Positions 6,784 to 9,663 of a stretch of DNA of 9,663 nucleotides are shown here, piece after piece. Both the position numbers and the translations under genes were made by a program. Numbering within the stretch: position 1 is the stretch's first letter; every line of letters begins with the position of its first letter. The notes below the pieces were generated by a model. That model was not told where the DNA came from. It was given only the letters and a program-made list of their open reading frames with translations, and searched no databases. The DNA is from Reyranella sp. GTDB lineage: Bacteria; Pseudomonadota; Alphaproteobacteria; Reyranellales; Reyranellaceae. The DNA is taken from assembly GCA_016780605.1 (NCBI GenBank), contig JADHLS010000136.1:1-9663 (forward strand), in the 5' to 3' direction.

Positions 6784-6806
6784 GCCATCTTCTGCGTCAC
6801 GACGCA

Positions 6807-6875
6807 ATGCGGGGGATCAACCGAGTGGCGTAGGACATCACGTCGAAGCCGCCGGGCATGATCGAGTGGGAATGA
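6807..6875 (+). pseudogene. guaA: Decayed 3' end of guaA (GMP synthase), probable genomic-island attachment scar
   Basis: The + frame from 6807 reads [25 protein letters not shown]-stop. The C-terminus of GMP synthase is very conserved and reads, from family knowledge, close to [20 protein letters not shown], ending at the stop codon. The match covers about 20 residues including the terminal IEWE. It carries a TAG at 6831-6833 where the Tyr codon (TAC) should be, and Val-to-Ala and Thr-to-Met changes. No other part of guaA is present: the sequence before 6807 is the REP-like region. The 3' end of guaA is a known integration site for integrase-bearing islands, which leave copies of it at their ends. 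The scar reading is inference; the sequence match is direct. Confidence 0.75.
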
Positions 6876-6902
6876 TTCGCTCCCGTCCTAGCCTGAAGAC
6901 TT

Positions 6903-8276
6903 TTATGTGTTTCGGCCGGCCCCAGCTTTCTCGCCCAGGGCCAGCGCCGTTGCCACGTTCCACCGGAGCGTCGCGACATCACCCATCCCCAGCTCCAGCG
7001 TCGCGCAAGCGCCTCGGTGCTGAACGCGAAAGCGCCTGGCACCATCGGCATCATTTATGACCAACATCACCATCTGCGAATCAGGCGTCAGACAAGTCAC
7101 GTTGGGGAGCTGGTCCACCTCGCTTGAATAAACCCGCGCCGACCCCGGCCGGATAAACCTCGCCGCGTGCGCCATCAGATAATATCCGGGATTTCGCGTG
7201 ATCGTGGCCCCGATGGTAACGCCGCCCAGGGCTCCCTCGGCGCCGCCGGGCGTGTGCAAGGCGTACTCGGGATCAGAGGCAAGATTCCACTCCAGCGCGG
7301 TACGGCTCCAGTTCCTCAGGGTGCCGATGATGACATTCTTCGTATGCCAGCGCAGGGCGCCCATGAAATCGTCATGGGCGGAAACCCATTGTTCGGTGAA
7401 GTACACTTTCTTGTCTGGATACTGCGCCCGCACGTCCGACATCGCCTCCGGCGATCCCCTGTACAAATGCCAGGCAACGCCGGCGATATAGGCGCGCGCC
7501 TCCGCGTCGCCCAGCACCGCGAGCGGATAATCGGCTCCGTCGCAATTGTGGTCCCAGCAGAGTATTTCCGTTTCGGGCACGCCTTTGCGCAATGCCGGTC
7601 CAAGATATCCCTTGATGAAGTCCGCTTGTTCGGCGGCGGTCATCACCATGCTCGGCTCGTTCCTCGGATTCTGCGGTTCATTCTGTGGTGTCATCGCGCT
7701 GACGTGAATGCCATGCTCGCGCATCGCTTGCAGGTATTTCACGAGGTATCGCGCATACGCCGAATAACATTCCGGCTTCAGCGATCCTGCCACGAAGTTG
7801 CCGTTGGTCTTCATCCACGACGGTGCCGACCACGGCGAAGCGATGATCTTCACAGCCGGATTGATCCGCAATATCTCCTGCAGCACGGGAACCACCTCCG
7901 GGCAACAGGCGGCGAGATTGAAGCGCGCGAGGTCAGGGTCCGCCGTTCCGGGATCCCGTTCCAAATAGCTGTAGGCCCTCCCGCCGAGATCGGAGGCGCC
8001 GATACTCAGTCGCAGACAGCTCAGCCCGACCGACGCATCGGTCAAACCAAACAGCTCCTGCAGCAGGTCCGCGCGGTCTGCCGCCGCAAGACCCGCCAGC
8101 AAATACGCACTCCCGCCCGTCAGCGAAAACCCGAAGCCTTCGATGGGCTGGAAGGTCCGGCTATCGTCGATTTCGATCGTGGGGAGTGAATCTTGCGGCA
8201 CCGATCTGGAAAACGCCACCGGCTGCATGGGTCGCAGCAACGAATTGGCATCACGCGTGACCCACCCCTCGATCAC
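6903..8276 (-). CDS. Glycoside hydrolase family 30 (glucosylceramidase-like)
   Basis: This is a 457-residue protein from GTG at 8276. That start overlaps the stop of the preceding GH1 fragment as GTGA, so the two genes were probably translationally coupled. The open frame extends to 8429, but that part is antisense-type filler inside the GH1 frame. The family is shown by VTRDANSLL near the start, FQPIEGFGFSLTGGSAYLL, IIASPWSAPSWMK (about 144-156), the acid/base Glu in TPQNEP (E200), the nucleophile Glu in YFTEQW (E295), and a C-terminal beta domain. GH30 enzymes cleave beta-linked glucosyl, xylosyl or related sugars with retention. No signal peptide is visible with this start, so the protein is either cytoplasmic or has lost its natural N-terminus. 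The neighbouring GH1 suggests beta-glucoside use. Confidence 0.85.
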   Translation of the reverse strand: MIEGWVTRDANSLLRPMQPVAFSRSVPQDSLPTIEIDDSRTFQPIEGFGFSLTGGSAYLLAGLAAADRADLLQELFGLTDASVGLSCLRLSIGASDLGGRAYSYLERDPGTADPDLARFNLAACCPEVVPVLQEILRINPAVKIIASPWSAPSWMKTNGNFVAGSLKPECYSAYARYLVKYLQAMREHGIHVSAMTPQNEPQNPRNEPSMVMTAAEQADFIKGYLGPALRKGVPETEILCWDHNCDGADYPLAVLGDAEARAYIAGVAWHLYRGSPEAMSDVRAQYPDKKVYFTEQWVSAHDDFMGALRWHTKNVIIGTLRNWSRTALEWNLASDPEYALHTPGGAEGALGGVTIGATITRNPGYYLMAHAARFIRPGSARVYSSEVDQLPNVTCLTPDSQMVMLVINDADGARRFRVQHRGACATLELGMGDVATLRWNVATALALGEKAGAGRNT

Positions 8277-8285
8277 GCGTGATCG
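8270..8285. repeat. 16-bp perfect palindrome at the GH1/GH30 junction
   Basis: CGATCACGCGTGATCG is its own reverse complement and contains the overlapping GH1 stop and GH30 start. Its core TCACGCGTGA occurs again at 8251-8260, 22 bp away, inside the GH30 start region. It could be an operator, or simple coincidence in coding DNA. Confidence 0.35.
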
Positions 8286-8566
8286 CCATGCTGTTGTGCG
8301 GGGATCAACTTCGCAAACCAATCGAAGGACGCCTTGGGAACACGCCTCTGGGTCGCGTAATCGACGTAAACGAGTCCAAAGCGGTTCGCAATGCCGCCAC
8401 CCCACTCGAGGTTGTCCAGAATCGACCACGCAAAATAGCCACGCACCTCCGCGCCGGACGCAACAGCCGCCTCCACCGCCTTGGTATAGGCGGCGAGATA
8501 GGCAATGCGCCCGCCATCGTTCACCCCACCCGTTTCATCCAGCGTCTCGATTGCTCCGCGGATGCC
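8273..8566 (-). pseudogene. 3' fragment of a GH1 beta-glucosidase
   Basis: The - frame ending at TGA 8275-8273 carries the C-terminal third or less of a GH1 enzyme. It has DETGGVNDGGRIAYLAAY, RGYFAWSILDNLEWGGG and NRFGLVYVDYATQRRVPK, which are the conserved substrate-pocket Trp/Glu region and terminal strand of family 1 beta-glucosidases. Full proteins are about 450 residues; only about 90-95 remain here. The catalytic acid/base and the TENG nucleophile, both further N-terminal, are absent, so the fragment cannot be active. Upstream (to the right) the frame runs into the antisense of the cytochrome repeat at about 8560-8570, which marks the breakpoint. The gene formerly preceded the GH30 gene in the same direction. 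Confidence 0.8.
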
Positions 8567-8793
8567 ACGCCACCCAGACGTGGAGGATCGCGCGCTTCCT
8601 GCACCCCTCCCCCAAGTCACAGGACTGCAACCAGTGCCATCAGGCGCCGCGTACCCATTTCATGATGCATTTTGGGATGATGGATCAGGGGATTACCGGG
8701 CAGAGAAGCGCCCGCGTGGAACAATGCTACTTTTGTCATCAGACCGACTCCTTCAACAACATCAAGGGAGTTGGCTGGTTCAAGATGCACTGA
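8563..8793 (+). pseudogene. 3' fragment of a second heptaheme cytochrome c gene
   Basis: The frame reads CHATQTWRIARFLHPSP through two full heme sites (CNQCH, CYFCH) to WFKMH-stop, matching the last 76 residues of the cytochrome ending at 5312. The protein copies differ at four positions only (E/Q, K/R, G/R, L/F), although about 27 nucleotides differ, so most changes are silent. The piece therefore comes from a cytochrome gene that was under selection, not from a recent exact duplication. The 5' part (membrane anchor and first heme sites) is missing. The upstream open frame from 8143 is antisense to GH30/GH1 and not a credible N-terminus. Confidence 0.85.
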
Positions 8794-8840
8794 GCCTAAA
8801 CGATCGATCTCTGAGTGCACGACATCATAAGGTCGTCGCC
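8563..8840 (+). repeat. Direct repeat copy 2 of the cytochrome 3' end plus flank
   Basis: This is the second copy of the 278-bp repeat at 5082-5359, in the same orientation and 3.5 kb apart (start to start), with no gaps. It is bounded on the left by the cut GH1 gene and on the right by the 3' end of the transglutaminase-like gene (stop at 8855), 14 bases beyond the repeat. Confidence 0.9.
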
Positions 8841-8854
8841 GATCGGCCTCGATT

Positions 8855-9663
8855 TTAGGTTGCAAGATCCCGGCTCACGATGACGTACTTGAAACTGTCG
8901 GGGTCGAGGCAGTCGAGCCGCTCTCCACCGCTCTCGGCTTCAGGGTACATCAGGAAGTCGACGAGCGGCCCGTCCGCTCCAGGCAGCGCGACGTCGTTGC
9001 CAAAATTATAGGCGAGCCAGTTGCCCTCCCAGGAACCGAACAGCGCCTCTCGAACGGCAATTGCCTTCGGGTCATCGAGCTGAAGATTGCCAGGCGGCTC
9101 TTCTAGGATGACCTTCCGTACGTCGGCTGGATCCATCGGCACCCAACCGAAGCCGCTGAGATAAACTTCTGCTCGGCAATGCTGGGCCTTCGTGACATTG
9201 CTGGAGTTGGCGCCAAGACTCTTGTACCCGAATTTCGACGGTGCCACTCGAAGGCCGTAGATATCCCGCGCCGGTAATCCGGCGGCGCGCGCCAGCCCCG
9301 CTGACAGCGCATTGAGGTCGGCGCATTTGCCGTTCAGATTCCCTGTCTGAAGCATAGACGCCACATCCCCAATACCGCAGCCCCGCGTGGTCGGATTTCT
9401 GAAAGTGTTCGCCACAACCCAGTCGTATATGCGGCGAGCTTTCTCCACATCGGTCTGAGCGCCGGCGGTTATCCTGTCGGAGAACTCCTTCACGATCCCG
9501 TCGGTTGGAATGAGCAAAGTGGCTGCCGTGTAGAGTCGGCGATCCTCGTCCGACAGGGGCACTGGATTACCGGGCTTGGACAAGTCTATGGCTCGATCCT
9601 GTGTTGAAATTCGACTGATCACGTCGATCGACGGTGCGGCCTCACCATTCGTCCACTCCGCAT
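8855..9663 (-). CDS. Transglutaminase-like (papain-fold) domain protein, 5' end outside the window
   Basis: The frame is open from the right edge (reading AEWTNGEAAPSIDVISRIS) to TAA at 8857-8855, giving about 268 residues. GTG at 9622 is a possible internal start, but the frame continues upstream, so the gene is best treated as partial. The transglutaminase-like triad is visible (numbering from 9622): Cys100 in NGKCADLNAL, His148 in AQHCRAEVYL and Asp164 in GWVPMDPADV. The region before it (ARRIYDWVVANTF) is the usual lead-in helix. Bacterial members are mostly proteases or amide-bond enzymes of unclear substrate, often exported; no signal peptide can be judged here. The C-terminal half (REALFGSWEGNWLAYNFG, VDFLMYPEAE) is also present in full, so the 3' end is intact despite lying next to the repeat. 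Confidence 0.8.
   Translation of the reverse strand, partial: AEWTNGEAAPSIDVISRISTQDRAIDLSKPGNPVPLSDEDRRLYTAATLLIPTDGIVKEFSDRITAGAQTDVEKARRIYDWVVANTFRNPTTRGCGIGDVASMLQTGNLNGKCADLNALSAGLARAAGLPARDIYGLRVAPSKFGYKSLGANSSNVTKAQHCRAEVYLSGFGWVPMDPADVRKVILEEPPGNLQLDDPKAIAVREALFGSWEGNWLAYNFGNDVALPGADGPLVDFLMYPEAESGGERLDCLDPDSFKYVIVSRDLAT

Noticed and set aside
7167..8189. 340-residue open frame on the + strand
   Set aside because: It is antisense to the GH30 gene, which carries its catalytic motifs in the - frame. Shadow of high-GC codon use.
8143..8793. 216-residue + frame ending in the cytochrome fragment
   Set aside because: Its first 140 residues are antisense to GH30 and GH1; only the tail from 8563 is real homology. 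Annotated as a pseudogene fragment instead.

Overview
The window is GC-rich bacterial DNA with a proteobacterial character. The signs are a CopB-type outer-membrane copper protein, Spy/CpxP-like periplasmic proteins, an IS630-family element and a scar of a guaA 3' end. I cannot name the genus. No tRNA, rRNA or CRISPR array was seen, and no stretch over 300 bases lacks a gene or a gene remnant.

Left region (1-5359), all + strand: the end of a copB-like gene, then a small secreted Met/His-rich protein, a GC-rich hairpin, and a tightly packed four-gene set. That set encodes a Met-rich Spy/CpxP-like periplasmic protein, a 689-residue fusion (Met/Cys-rich extracytoplasmic part, membrane helix, ferredoxin-reductase module and plant-type [2Fe-2S] domain), a five-helix membrane protein with two H-X13-H pairs typical of bis-heme b proteins, and a membrane-anchored cytochrome with seven CXXCH motifs. 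Spacings are 2 nt, 1 nt and an overlap, so it is probably one operon. Together the parts suggest a route NAD(P)H -> FAD/[2Fe-2S] -> heme b -> multiheme c -> a periplasmic or outer acceptor, placed next to copper genes and carrying Met-rich metal-binding segments. This is the most likely under-described system in the window.

Middle (5360-6902): a 1053-bp IS630-family element flanked by TA. Its transposase is broken by one in-frame TAG and its frame runs out of the IS end. After it come a small hypothetical ORF, a short REP-like palindromic repeat, and a decayed 3' end of guaA (GMP synthase), a known docking site for genomic islands.

Right region (6903-9663): on the - strand, a GH30 glycosidase preceded by, and overlapping, the 3' fragment of a GH1 beta-glucosidase. 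The GH1 fragment is cut where a second, + strand copy of the cytochrome 3' end begins. This copy is 278 bp long, about 90% identical, includes the 3' noncoding flank, and forms a direct repeat with 5082-5359. The window ends in a transglutaminase-like gene on the - strand that runs off the right edge. The stretch from 5082 to 8840 is a patchwork built by several recombination events.
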